Shown piece after piece: positions 54,834-62,216 of a stretch of DNA of 64,000 bases (within the stretch, counting starts at the first letter, position 1; each line of letters starts with the position of its first letter). Position numbers and translations under genes: made by a program. Under the pieces are notes generated by a model. The model was given only the letters and a program-made list of their open reading frames with translations. It had not been told where the DNA came from and did no database searches. The DNA lies in NCBI GenBank assembly GCA_040768665.1, contig JAXGMN010000054.1:1-64000 (forward strand), read 5' to 3'. The DNA comes from JABWBD01 sp040768665 (GTDB lineage Bacteria > Planctomycetota > Planctomycetia > Pirellulales > Thermoguttaceae).

Positions 54834-55270
54834 GAATACAGTCCCCATTGGCCGGCGGCGTCGAAGGCATTGGGGAAGTGTTCGATGGTCGGCGTGCGCT
54901 GCCCCTCGGGCCACACTACGGAGATGACGTCGAAACGGGCAGGATACTCCAGCAGTCCGTGGCGTTTGAGATAGGCCAGGGCGAGGCGGGTGAGCCGCCG
55001 CTGCTTGTCGTCGTCGACCGCTTCCGACGGATGGCCGGCTTCGCCGGACTGGCGAGTCTTCACCTCGACGAAAACGATCGTCCGCCCGTCGACCGCGATC
55101 AGATCGATCTCCCCCGGTTTCGAGCGGTCGCTGTGCGCGAGGATCCGATAGCCGCGTCGGCGAAGATACCGGGCGGCGGCCTTTTCGCCGCGAGTGCCCA
55201 ACGGCAACTGCGATGTCTGCGAAGACAATAAGCGCAGCCAGCCGGAGAAGACGGCGCGGAGCCGGCGCAT
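54830..55270 (-). CDS. yraN: YraN family (UPF0102) nuclease-like protein
   Basis: 146 residues. YraN signatures: LGTRGEKAAARYLRRRGYRIL, KPGEIDLIAVDGRTIVFVEVKTR with the E-I-D...E-V-K nuclease core, and ARFDVISV. Its biochemical role is not settled in general; the fold is that of a Holliday-junction-resolvase-like nuclease. It often follows rplS, as here. The stop lies in a hairpin repeat. Confidence 0.92.
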   Translation of the reverse strand: MRRLRAVFSGWLRLLSSQTSQLPLGTRGEKAAARYLRRRGYRILAHSDRSKPGEIDLIAVDGRTIVFVEVKTRQSGEAGHPSEAVDDDKQRRLTRLALAYLKRHGLLEYPARFDVISVVWPEGQRTPTIEHFPNAFDAAGQWGLYS

Positions 55271-55299
55271 GGCACAACTCGAGGGGAAGAATGTAGTCT

Positions 55300-55728
55300 C
55301 TAGGTCTGCTGTTGAGCAGCAGCCTTCGCCTTCTTGCCGCGGCGGCGCTTGGGTTTCGCGGCCTCTTCGACCGGCCGCTCGACGCGGCGTTCCTTCAGCC
55401 GCACCGCCTTGCCGGCCCGCTGGCGGAGGAAGTAGAGCTTGGCGCGGCGGACGACGGCCGAGCGCTTCACCTCGACGGCGGCGATCCGCGGGGAGTGCAG
55501 CGGGAACTTCCGTTCGACCCCCTCGCCCTGCACGATGCGACGAACGGTGAACATCTCCCGCGTGCCGGAACCGCTGCGTGCGATCACGACGCCGTTGAAG
55601 ATCTGGATCCGCTTCTTGTCCCCTTCGAGGATTTCCACGTGAACGTCGACCGTGTCGCCGATCTCGAACTTGGGGACCTCAGCTTTCATGCTGGACTTCT
55701 CGACCAGGTTCATCACTTGCTGGCTCAT
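55300..55728 (-). CDS. rplS: 50S ribosomal protein L19
   Basis: 142 residues. L19 core: FEIGDTVDVHVEILEGDKKR, IQIFNGVVIARSGSG, FTVRRIVQGEGVERKFPLHSP, VEVKRSAVVRRAKLYFLRQR. A basic Lys/Ala-rich C-terminal extension of about 25 residues exceeds the usual 115-120. The ATG overlaps the trmD stop (ATGA at 55725-55728). Confidence 0.97.
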   Translation of the reverse strand: MSQQVMNLVEKSSMKAEVPKFEIGDTVDVHVEILEGDKKRIQIFNGVVIARSGSGTREMFTVRRIVQGEGVERKFPLHSPRIAAVEVKRSAVVRRAKLYFLRQRAGKAVRLKERRVERPVEEAAKPKRRRGKKAKAAAQQQT

Positions 55729-56468
55729 AGGGATTCCCTTTCTGACTCGCTTCGTTCACCGCCCCCGGCCCGCCGGCGTTGCCCCTCGATCAGATCGGGG
55801 CGGCGCTGGCGGGTCCGCAGCAGGGCGTCTTGTTCTCGAAAGCGGGCGATCGCTTCGTGATTCCCGCTCAACAGGATTGGCGGCACTTCCAGGCCTCGGT
55901 ATTCACGGGGCCGCGTGTACTGGGCGAACTCCAGCCAGCGGTTCACACCCGAGAAGGAATCGTCTCCGCTACTCTGTTCGTCTCCCAGTACGTCCGGCAC
56001 CAACCGGATGACCGCGTCGATCACTGCCATGGCGGCGACCTCGCCCCCGTTGAGAACGAAGTCGCCCAGCGAAATTTCGTCCGGCTTCAGGATCAGGCGT
56101 ACCCGTTCGTCGAAGCCTTCGTACCGGCCGCAGAGCAAGAGGATCCGCCGGTTGGCGGCCAGTTCCTCGACGACCCGCTGTTCAAGTCGCCGCCCCTGCG
56201 GACTCAGCATTACCAAGTGCCCGGGATCGTCTCCCTCTGCTCTGATCGCTTCGACACAGGCGACGACGGGCTCGACCATCAGCACCATGCCGGGACCACC
56301 CCCGAAGGGACGGTCGTCCACCTTCCTGTGTTTCTCGTCGGTCGACCAGTCGCGAAGGTTATGCAGGCCAACTTCGACCAGTCGCCGTTGGATCGCCCGC
56401 TTCAACAGGCTCTGCCCCAAATACCCGCTGAACATTTCGGGAAACAGGGTCAGAACGTCGAATCGCAT
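55725..56468 (-). CDS. trmD: tRNA (guanosine(37)-N1)-methyltransferase
   Basis: 247 residues. TrmD SPOUT fold with deep trefoil knot: FDVLTLFPEMFSGYLGQSLL, RKVDDRPFGGGPGMVLMVEP, LLCGRYEGFDERV, EISLGDFVLNGGEVAAMAVID, PDVLGDEQSSGDDSFSG. It methylates G37 of tRNAs to prevent frameshifting. It begins 6 bases after rpsP; rimM, usually between them, is absent. Confidence 0.97.
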   Translation of the reverse strand: MRFDVLTLFPEMFSGYLGQSLLKRAIQRRLVEVGLHNLRDWSTDEKHRKVDDRPFGGGPGMVLMVEPVVACVEAIRAEGDDPGHLVMLSPQGRRLEQRVVEELAANRRILLLCGRYEGFDERVRLILKPDEISLGDFVLNGGEVAAMAVIDAVIRLVPDVLGDEQSSGDDSFSGVNRWLEFAQYTRPREYRGLEVPPILLSGNHEAIARFREQDALLRTRQRRPDLIEGQRRRAGGGERSESERESL

Positions 56469-56474
56469 CGGGCG

Positions 56475-56861
56475 TTACTCAGTAAACGCTTCCTCCGGCT
56501 CGGCCGAGGCGGCTTCCGACTCTGGTCGCCGGACAGGCTGCGGCGGGGGCGTCGGACGTCGCCGGGTGTGCGTCAACCGATCCAAAGCCTGACGCTGCTG
56601 CTCCAAACGCGTCCCGTTCAGCCCGTACTTCTTAATGAGCACCTTTACCTTGTCCGAAGGCTGGGCACCGACGCTCAGCCAGTACTGGACCCGCTCGCCG
56701 TTCAAAACTGCCCGAGCGTCGGTTTCCGGCACCATCGGATCGTACGTGCCAAGCTCTTCCAGGACGCGGCCATCGCGGGGGCTCCGCCCGTCGGCCGCGC
56801 ATATGCGGTAGAAGGGGCGGTGTTTTTTCCCCATCTTCTTCATCCGAATTCGTACTGCCAC
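56475..56861 (-). CDS. rpsP: 30S ribosomal protein S16
   Basis: 128 residues. S16 core AVRIRMKKMGKKHRPFYRI, DGRVLEELGTYDPM, VQYWLSVGAQPSDKVKVLIKK, with a Pro/Arg-rich C-terminal extension of about 40 residues beyond the usual 80-90. Confidence 0.97.
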   Translation of the reverse strand: MAVRIRMKKMGKKHRPFYRICAADGRSPRDGRVLEELGTYDPMVPETDARAVLNGERVQYWLSVGAQPSDKVKVLIKKYGLNGTRLEQQRQALDRLTHTRRRPTPPPQPVRRPESEAASAEPEEAFTE

Positions 56862-56949
56862 GCAATGCTCCTCGTCAACTAATCCACTCGCATATTGTTC
56901 AAAACGCTTGATTTTAGCTTTTCCGGCCCGGATTCCCAGGCCGGCTTGG

Positions 56950-57026
56950 GGGCCGGCTCATTTTGCAGAGTCATCGGAGCAAAATGTGCCTGTCCCCTTC
57001 CAACGCGGTTTTGGGATCGATTCTTA
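56950..57026 (-). repeat. GGGGACAGGCAC-family repeat at the ffh stop codon
   Basis: On the minus strand: TAAGAATCGATCCCAAAACC, then AAGGGGACAGGCACATTTTG, a loop, and GCAAAATGAGCCGGCCCCC. The distal outer arm has decayed. The first three bases are the TAA stop of ffh. Confidence 0.8.
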
Positions 57027-58508
57027 CTTGTCGCGCCCCTTCTTCTGGTCCCGCTTCCGACGGCGGGCTTCTTTCTCCCGCTGCTTTTTTATTTTGGCCC
57101 GATCGGCGGCCGACAGACGCTTGCCCGTGCCCTGCTTCTGCTTTCTCAGGGTGGCTCCGGGATTGGCCAAAGCCTTCTGGCTGAGTTCCTGGACGGCCTG
57201 CATGCGTCCGCGCATCCCCATACCGGAGATCCGCTTCATGACGTCGGCCATCGCGTCGAATTCCTTGACCAGTTTATTGACCTCGTGCGGTTCGACCCCC
57301 GCACCAGTGGCAATTCGGCGCCGGCGGCTCTGATCGATCTTGGAAGGCGATCGACGCTCCGCAGGGGTCATGGAGTCGATCATTCCCCCCAGTCGGCGCA
57401 TCTCTCCTTCTGCGTCCGCATCACTCATCATTGAGGTAAGGTTTCCCATCCCGGGGATGAGACTCATGACCTTGTTCAGCGGCCCCAGACGCTTGGTCTG
57501 GTTCATCATCTGCCGGAAATCTTCGAGCGTGAACTCTCCGCGGCGGAGGCGGGCCTCCTGTTCGGCCATCTGCTCCTGATCAAGCTTCTGCTGGGCCTGC
57601 TCGACCAGGGAGAGGATGTCGCCCATCCCGAGGATCCGCCCGGCCATACGATCCGGATGGAATTCCTCCAGGGCATCGAGATGTTCGCCGGTTCCGATGA
57701 ACTTGATCGGCACACCGGTAACGGCCTTGACCGATAGCGCCGCGCCGCCGCGGGCGTCGCCGTCGAGCTTGGTCAAAATCACGCCATCCAGCTCGATGGC
57801 CTCGTTGAAGGCCTTGGCGCTGTTCACGGCGTCCTGCCCGGTCATCGAATCGACCACCAGGTAAACCTGCTGCGGCTCGATCCGCCGTTCGATGCGCGTG
57901 AGCTGGTCCATCAGCTCCTGATCGATGTGCAAGCGGCCCGCGGTGTCGAGGATCACCACATCGATGCTGTCCTGCCGCGCCTGCTTCACGGCGTTCTGGC
58001 AAACGGCGACCGGATCGCTCGCGCCCGGCTCGGCATAAACAGCCAATTCAAGCTGACCGCCGAGCACTTTGAGCTGTTCGACGGCCGCTGGACGCTGCAG
58101 GTCGGCCGCCACAAGCATTGCCTTACGACCCCTCTCTCGGATCGAGCGGCCCAGCTTTCCACAGGTCGTCGTCTTACCCGAGCCCTGTAGGCCGCACATC
58201 ATCAGCACGTTGACGCCCGGCTGGAGATGCAGCGAATTGTCCACAGGGCCCATGAGCTGGATGAGCTCGCGATGGACAATCCCCACCAACTGCTGGCTCG
58301 GGTTGAGCGACTTGAGGACCGTCTCCCCCACGGCCTGTTCCGTCAACCGGCCCATGAAGTCTTTGACGACCGGGAAGCTGACGTCCGCTTCCAAGAGCGC
58401 CTGCTGCACGAGCCTGAGCCCGTCGCGCATATTCGCCTCGGTCAGCTTGCCGCGACCGCGCAGCGTCTTGAGTGCCGAACTGAGGTTTTCTTGCAGCGAC
58501 TCGAACAT
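57024..58508 (-). CDS. ffh: signal recognition particle protein Ffh
   Basis: 494 residues. N domain, then SRP54-type GTPase: GLQGSGKTTTCGKLG (G1), DTAGRLHID (G3), TKLDGDARGGAALS (G4), GVPIKFIGTGE (G5), followed by the Met-rich M domain (FRQMMNQTKRLGPLNKVMSL, SRRRRIATGAGVE) that binds 4.5S RNA and signal sequences. A Lys/Arg-rich tail follows. First gene of the ffh-rpsP-trmD-rplS-yraN group. The stop codon is formed by a dispersed repeat. Confidence 0.97.
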   Translation of the reverse strand: MFESLQENLSSALKTLRGRGKLTEANMRDGLRLVQQALLEADVSFPVVKDFMGRLTEQAVGETVLKSLNPSQQLVGIVHRELIQLMGPVDNSLHLQPGVNVLMMCGLQGSGKTTTCGKLGRSIRERGRKAMLVAADLQRPAAVEQLKVLGGQLELAVYAEPGASDPVAVCQNAVKQARQDSIDVVILDTAGRLHIDQELMDQLTRIERRIEPQQVYLVVDSMTGQDAVNSAKAFNEAIELDGVILTKLDGDARGGAALSVKAVTGVPIKFIGTGEHLDALEEFHPDRMAGRILGMGDILSLVEQAQQKLDQEQMAEQEARLRRGEFTLEDFRQMMNQTKRLGPLNKVMSLIPGMGNLTSMMSDADAEGEMRRLGGMIDSMTPAERRSPSKIDQSRRRRIATGAGVEPHEVNKLVKEFDAMADVMKRISGMGMRGRMQAVQELSQKALANPGATLRKQKQGTGKRLSAADRAKIKKQREKEARRRKRDQKKGRDK

Positions 58509-58561
58509 GGGGATCTTGCAGTTCGCCCTAAGGACGGCGGGGTAAAGGAGGGTAATCCCAT

Positions 58562-58591
58562 ATGGTAACGAATTCGGGGTCGGTTTGACAA
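58562..58591 (-). promoter_or_regulatory. possible sigma70-type promoter upstream of ffh
   Basis: On the minus strand TTGTCA (58591-58586), an 18-base spacer and TACCAT (58567-58562), about 55 bases before the ffh ATG. Moderate match only. Confidence 0.3.
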
Positions 58592-58649
58592 TGCTTGGCG
58601 GGTGTGGGGGGGAAGATTTTGTGGTTAACCCGCCCGAAAGGGTGAGTGG

Positions 58650-58720
58650 TCGGCTGGTTGTCAGTGGTCAGTTGTCAGTGGTCAGTTGGGAGTTGGGAGT
58701 TGTCGGTGGCTAGTTCGTGG
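58650..58720. repeat. GTCAGTGGTCAGTTG short tandem repeat
   Basis: Imperfect repeats of GTCAGTGGTCAGTT and GGGAGTT units. They overlap the 3' end of the PQQ-propeller gene and alter its C-terminal residues. Confidence 0.7.
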
Positions 58721-60027
58721 TCACTGGCTCTTTCCGACAGGTCTGCGCAGACCAACTCTTCGTCGTTGCGGGCGAAAACGTGGCGGTAGGCGAACGCCGG
58801 ATGCGACCAGGTTACGCCGTCGCGGCGGCGCAACTGAGCGGTGGTCGGGTCGAGCAGCTTCGCCCGGCTGATCTCATCGAACCCCTGGGGGGTCAGTCGT
58901 GAGATGATCAGTTCGCCCCGCTCGTTGAACATCCAGGTCCGCTCTCCGTTACGGATCAAGTGAATCGTGGCCCAGTTGTTCTCGGGCACCGCCGTCTTGT
59001 CCTCCCACAGTTGCTCGCCGGTGTCCAATCGCAGGCACCGCAGGATGCCGCGGCCATCCGCGCCGTAAATGTGTTGTCCGTCGATGATCGGCGTCGAGAT
59101 CAGGCAGTGCAAGGCCGCGCGGTCCGGCACGGAGTTCTTCCGGCGGTGCCAGAGCTGTTCGGCCGCGGGTCGATCCGCGGCAAGCTTGAGGAGGACCGAG
59201 CCTTGGTGCGAGTCGGATACCAGCAGGAAACCGTCCTGCACCACCGGCGTGGCGATTCCGATCGGCCACTTCTCCCACGGCATTGGGTACTCCCAATGCA
59301 ATCGACCATTGGTCGGGTCAAGGCCAACGATGCGGTCGGCCGTGTAGCAGACCAGGACCCGCCGGCCCGCCTGGTCGAGGGCAATCGGGGCCGAATAGGA
59401 GGCGTCGTCCGGCAGCGCCTTCCACCGCAGGGCTCCGCTGATCTTATCGAAGGCACAGATGCAGGCGTCGTTCTCACCACCGATTTGAACGATCAGCAGA
59501 TCGCCTTCGACGATCGGCGAGGCCGCGATACCCCATATCGGCGTGCGAATCTTGTATTCCGCTTCCAGATCGCGGCTCCAGAGCACTTTGCCGGCGGCTG
59601 CATCGAAGCAGAACAGGTGCCCCGCAGCGCCGAGACTATAGGCGCGACCGCCTTCGAGGAGCACCGAGGCCCGCGGACCGGCCTTGTAGCCAATTTTCCC
59701 ATACGGGCACGCGTAGCTATGCGACCAGATTTGCTTGCCGGATTGCCAGTCGAAGCATTGGACCCGTTCGCGCTCTTCCGGTTCCGTGATCCGATCGGTC
59801 ACATAGACCCTTCCGTCGGCGACCGTTGGACCGCTGTACCCCGCCGAAATCGGCACGCTCCATTTCCTCGCGATTCGAGGCGATTCGAACTTCCCGACAA
59901 TCCCGGTTTCCGCCCAAACGCCGTCTCGATGCGGTCCTCGCCATTGGGGCCACTCGTCCGCCGCAGACGGCCGGAAGATCAGTGCGGTGCACAGCAGGAT
60001 TCCAGCAGCAAAACGCGATCGCGTCAT
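58675..60027 (-). CDS. secreted PQQ-like beta-propeller protein
   Basis: 450 residues, signal peptide about 1-23 (FAAGILLCTALIFRPSAA), then EWPQWRGPHRDGVW, the planctomycete PQQ-propeller opening, and about seven blades (SGPTVADGRVYVTDRI, SYSAPIALDQAGRRVLV, LISTPIIDGQHIYGADG). It resembles BamB-like repeats; function unknown. The last 16 residues (SDHELATDNSQLPTDH) are encoded by a GTCAGTGGTCAGTTG-type low-complexity repeat that has supplied the C-terminus. Confidence 0.88.
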   Translation of the reverse strand: MTRSRFAAGILLCTALIFRPSAADEWPQWRGPHRDGVWAETGIVGKFESPRIARKWSVPISAGYSGPTVADGRVYVTDRITEPEERERVQCFDWQSGKQIWSHSYACPYGKIGYKAGPRASVLLEGGRAYSLGAAGHLFCFDAAAGKVLWSRDLEAEYKIRTPIWGIAASPIVEGDLLIVQIGGENDACICAFDKISGALRWKALPDDASYSAPIALDQAGRRVLVCYTADRIVGLDPTNGRLHWEYPMPWEKWPIGIATPVVQDGFLLVSDSHQGSVLLKLAADRPAAEQLWHRRKNSVPDRAALHCLISTPIIDGQHIYGADGRGILRCLRLDTGEQLWEDKTAVPENNWATIHLIRNGERTWMFNERGELIISRLTPQGFDEISRAKLLDPTTAQLRRRDGVTWSHPAFAYRHVFARNDEELVCADLSERASDHELATDNSQLPTDH

Positions 60028-60093
60028 TAGATTTCTCGCCCTGTTTCGTAACTGTGTTTCGCGTCGTTGGTTGAGCGCGGCTCCTTCCGCAGG

Positions 60094-60462
60094 TTAGCCT
60101 TTCTCTTTCCGGCGTCGGGCGTCGATAAACGACTTGACTGCAAGGATCACGAAGATACCGCAGAGTGCCGCCATGGTAATCTGAGAGATCAGCGGTGCGG
60201 ACCAGGTTAGAGCTTCGCCGTTTGCCAGTTTTCGAACGGGACGTTCGAGTGCACCCAGGAAGCCCAACAGCGCCAGCAAAGTCGCGAAGTGCATCGCGTG
60301 CATGCGAGCGCGATGCCATAGGCCAATCAAGCCGACGATTAGAATCGGCAGGCCGAAAAACGCCGGGATCAGCGCGGTGACGCTTTGCTGCCCGGTAGCG
60401 AAGTAGCTGACCAACCCCAAGATGATGAGAAGAACGCCGAGTCCGATAGTCAGTTGTGCCAT
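60094..60462 (-). CDS. small four-helix membrane protein
   Basis: 122 residues from the ATG at 60462, with CAGGAG 9 bases upstream. Four predicted membrane helices (GLGVLLIILGLVSYFATG, ALIPAFFGLPILIVGLIGLW, ATLLALLGFLGALE, ISQITMAALCGIFVILAVKS) and a Lys/Arg-rich tail. No family name assigned. Confidence 0.75.
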   Translation of the reverse strand: MAQLTIGLGVLLIILGLVSYFATGQQSVTALIPAFFGLPILIVGLIGLWHRARMHAMHFATLLALLGFLGALERPVRKLANGEALTWSAPLISQITMAALCGIFVILAVKSFIDARRRKEKG

Positions 60463-60826
60463 TGCGGAGACTCCTGAGGGACCCCAGTAGGTCCCGCTTG
60501 CCGAGCGGGACCTGGAACTGCCGACCACCTCGGCAAACTCCGACCCGCCCCGAATTACCACCAACACTACACCTCACGCAAGCCCCCAACCCTCGCGAAA
60601 GCCGCCGCAGGTGGATCCCACTCGCTAAGACGTGCCCGGTGGGATCGGCGGCTCCAGGTCCCGCTTGCCGAGCGGGACCTGGAACTGCCGACCACCTCGG
60701 CAAACTCCGACCCGCCCAGAATTACCACCAACACTACACCTCACATGACCCCCAACCCTCGCGAAAGCCGCCGCAGGCGGGTCACGACGGGATCGGCGGC
60801 TCCAGGTCCCGCTCGGCAAGCGGGAC
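60463..60826. other. intergenic region made of direct repeats
   Basis: Nearly all of this stretch is repeat: a copy of about 122 bp at 60489-60611 recurs at 60656-60777 (offset 167, a few differences and one indel), and a third partial copy covers about 60789-60830. Each copy starts with the AGGTCCCGC hairpin and contains GAATTACCACCAACACTACA or a near-identical version. No gene. Confidence 0.75.
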
Positions 60827-60830
60827 CTAC
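60489..60830. repeat. 167-bp-period direct repeats with GGTCCCGC hairpins
   Basis: Two near-complete and one partial units, as described for the surrounding gap. The third hairpin (60804-60830) contains the carA TAG stop on the minus strand, exactly as the related hairpin does for yraN. Confidence 0.8.
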
Positions 60831-61951
60831 TTGGCCTCTTTTCGGAATTCGTGGAACAGATAGTCGCTGTCGTGTGGACCGGCTGACGCTTCCGGGTGGT
60901 ACTGGACGCTGAAAGCGGGGACGCGGCGGTGGCGGACGCCCTCCACCGTGTTGTCGTTCAGGTTGACGTGAGTAACCTCCAGCTCAGCGGGTAGCGAGTC
61001 GGCTTCCACGGCAAAGCCGTGATTCTGGCAGGTGATCTCGACACGACCCGTGGCATGATTCATCACCGGCTGGTTCGCCCCGCGATGGCCGAACTTGAGC
61101 TTGAACGTCTTGGCGCCGCACGCCAGGCTCAGCAACTGGTGGCCCAGGCAAATGCCAAAGATCGGTTTTTTGCCCAAAAGCCTACGAATCGTCTCCTGGG
61201 CGTAGGCGACCGGCTCGGGGTCGCCGGGGCCGTTGGAGAGAAAAACTCCGTCGGGTTTCAGGGCCAGGACGTCGTCGGCCGAGGCCGTGCCGGGCACCAC
61301 CGTTACGCGGCAACCCATGTCGAACAGGTGCCTCGCGATATTCCATTTCATTCCGTAGTCCAGCGCCACGACGTGGGGCGCATCGGCGGGCAGATCCTGC
61401 CGCTGATGGGTGCTCAGGCTGGCCCAAGGGCTCAGTGGTTCGCTCCAGTCGACACTTGCGGCGGGTATGACCTCTCGGACGAGGTCGCGTCCCACAAGGC
61501 CGGGGCTCGCCTGGGCCTTCGCCACCAGGCTGGAATCGTTCAAATCGATCTGGGAAAGCACACCCTTCATCGCCCCCCGGGTGCGGAGGCGACGAACCAG
61601 GGCGCGGGTGTCGATCCCTTCCAAGGCAACGATCGCATGCCGAACGAGATAGTCGTGCAGTTCCTCGTCAGCGCGGAAATTGCTTGCCCGCCGGCTCCGT
61701 TCGCGAACGACAAATCCGGCAAGGTGCGGCTTCGTGCTCTCGACGTCCTCCCCGTTGACGCCGTAGTTGCCGATTTCCGGATACGTCATCGTGACGATCT
61801 GCCCGCGGTAGCTTGGATCGGTGAGGATCTCCTGGTAGCCGGTCATCGATGTGTTGAAGCAGACCTCGCCGTCCACCTCGCCCTCGGCCCCGAAGGCTTT
61901 GCCGGTAAAAACGGTTCCGTCCTCCAAAGCAAGTTTTGCGATTCGCGTCAT
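60827..61951 (-). CDS. carA: carbamoyl-phosphate synthase small subunit
   Basis: 374 residues from the ATG at 61951 (MTRIAKLALEDGTVFTGKAF). CarA N-terminal domain (FNTSMTGYQEILTDPSYRGQ, TYPEIGNYGVNGEDVES) and class I glutamine amidotransferase domain with nucleophile Cys in FGICLGHQLL, His/Glu in FSVQYHPEAS, and LSNGPGDPEP. It supplies ammonia from glutamine for carbamoyl phosphate used in pyrimidine and arginine synthesis. The large subunit gene carB is not in the window. Confidence 0.97.
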   Translation of the reverse strand: MTRIAKLALEDGTVFTGKAFGAEGEVDGEVCFNTSMTGYQEILTDPSYRGQIVTMTYPEIGNYGVNGEDVESTKPHLAGFVVRERSRRASNFRADEELHDYLVRHAIVALEGIDTRALVRRLRTRGAMKGVLSQIDLNDSSLVAKAQASPGLVGRDLVREVIPAASVDWSEPLSPWASLSTHQRQDLPADAPHVVALDYGMKWNIARHLFDMGCRVTVVPGTASADDVLALKPDGVFLSNGPGDPEPVAYAQETIRRLLGKKPIFGICLGHQLLSLACGAKTFKLKFGHRGANQPVMNHATGRVEITCQNHGFAVEADSLPAELEVTHVNLNDNTVEGVRHRRVPAFSVQYHPEASAGPHDSDYLFHEFRKEAK

Positions 61952-62161
61952 CTGGTTGGATTCAATCGCTGGGTGCGCTTTTGGGAAAACAATCCGGCTT
62001 GTATGGGTATCGAGTCCCCGGCCGTGCGGAAAGGGGCGGTTTGATGCAGTCCGGCTGTCGCATCCTAAAGTATCGCGGGGCGTCCTCCCGATAGGTTCTA
62101 AACGGCTGCGGGTCTTCGGACAGGATGAACCCGCTTCATTTTGTCCGGGCAGCCAAACACC

Positions 62162-62199
62162 GAGGGTTCTTGTTCCGGCGAGCAAGAACCCTCTTTTTT
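62162..62199 (+). terminator. strong hairpin with T-tract between carA and the aminotransferase
   Basis: Perfect 11-bp stem GAGGGTTCTTG (62162-62172)/CAAGAACCCTC (62183-62193), 10-base loop, then TTTTTT (62194-62199). The T-tract is on the plus strand, yet both flanking genes are on the minus strand; read from the minus strand the hairpin follows the aminotransferase stop at 62217 but has an A-tract before it and no U-tract after it. Confidence 0.7.
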
Positions 62200-62216
62200 G
62201 TGAAACATGCCGATTT

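Noticed and set aside
58584..58610. Plus-strand TTGACA upstream of ffh
   Set aside because: There is no -10-like element at the proper distance and no plus-strand gene follows.
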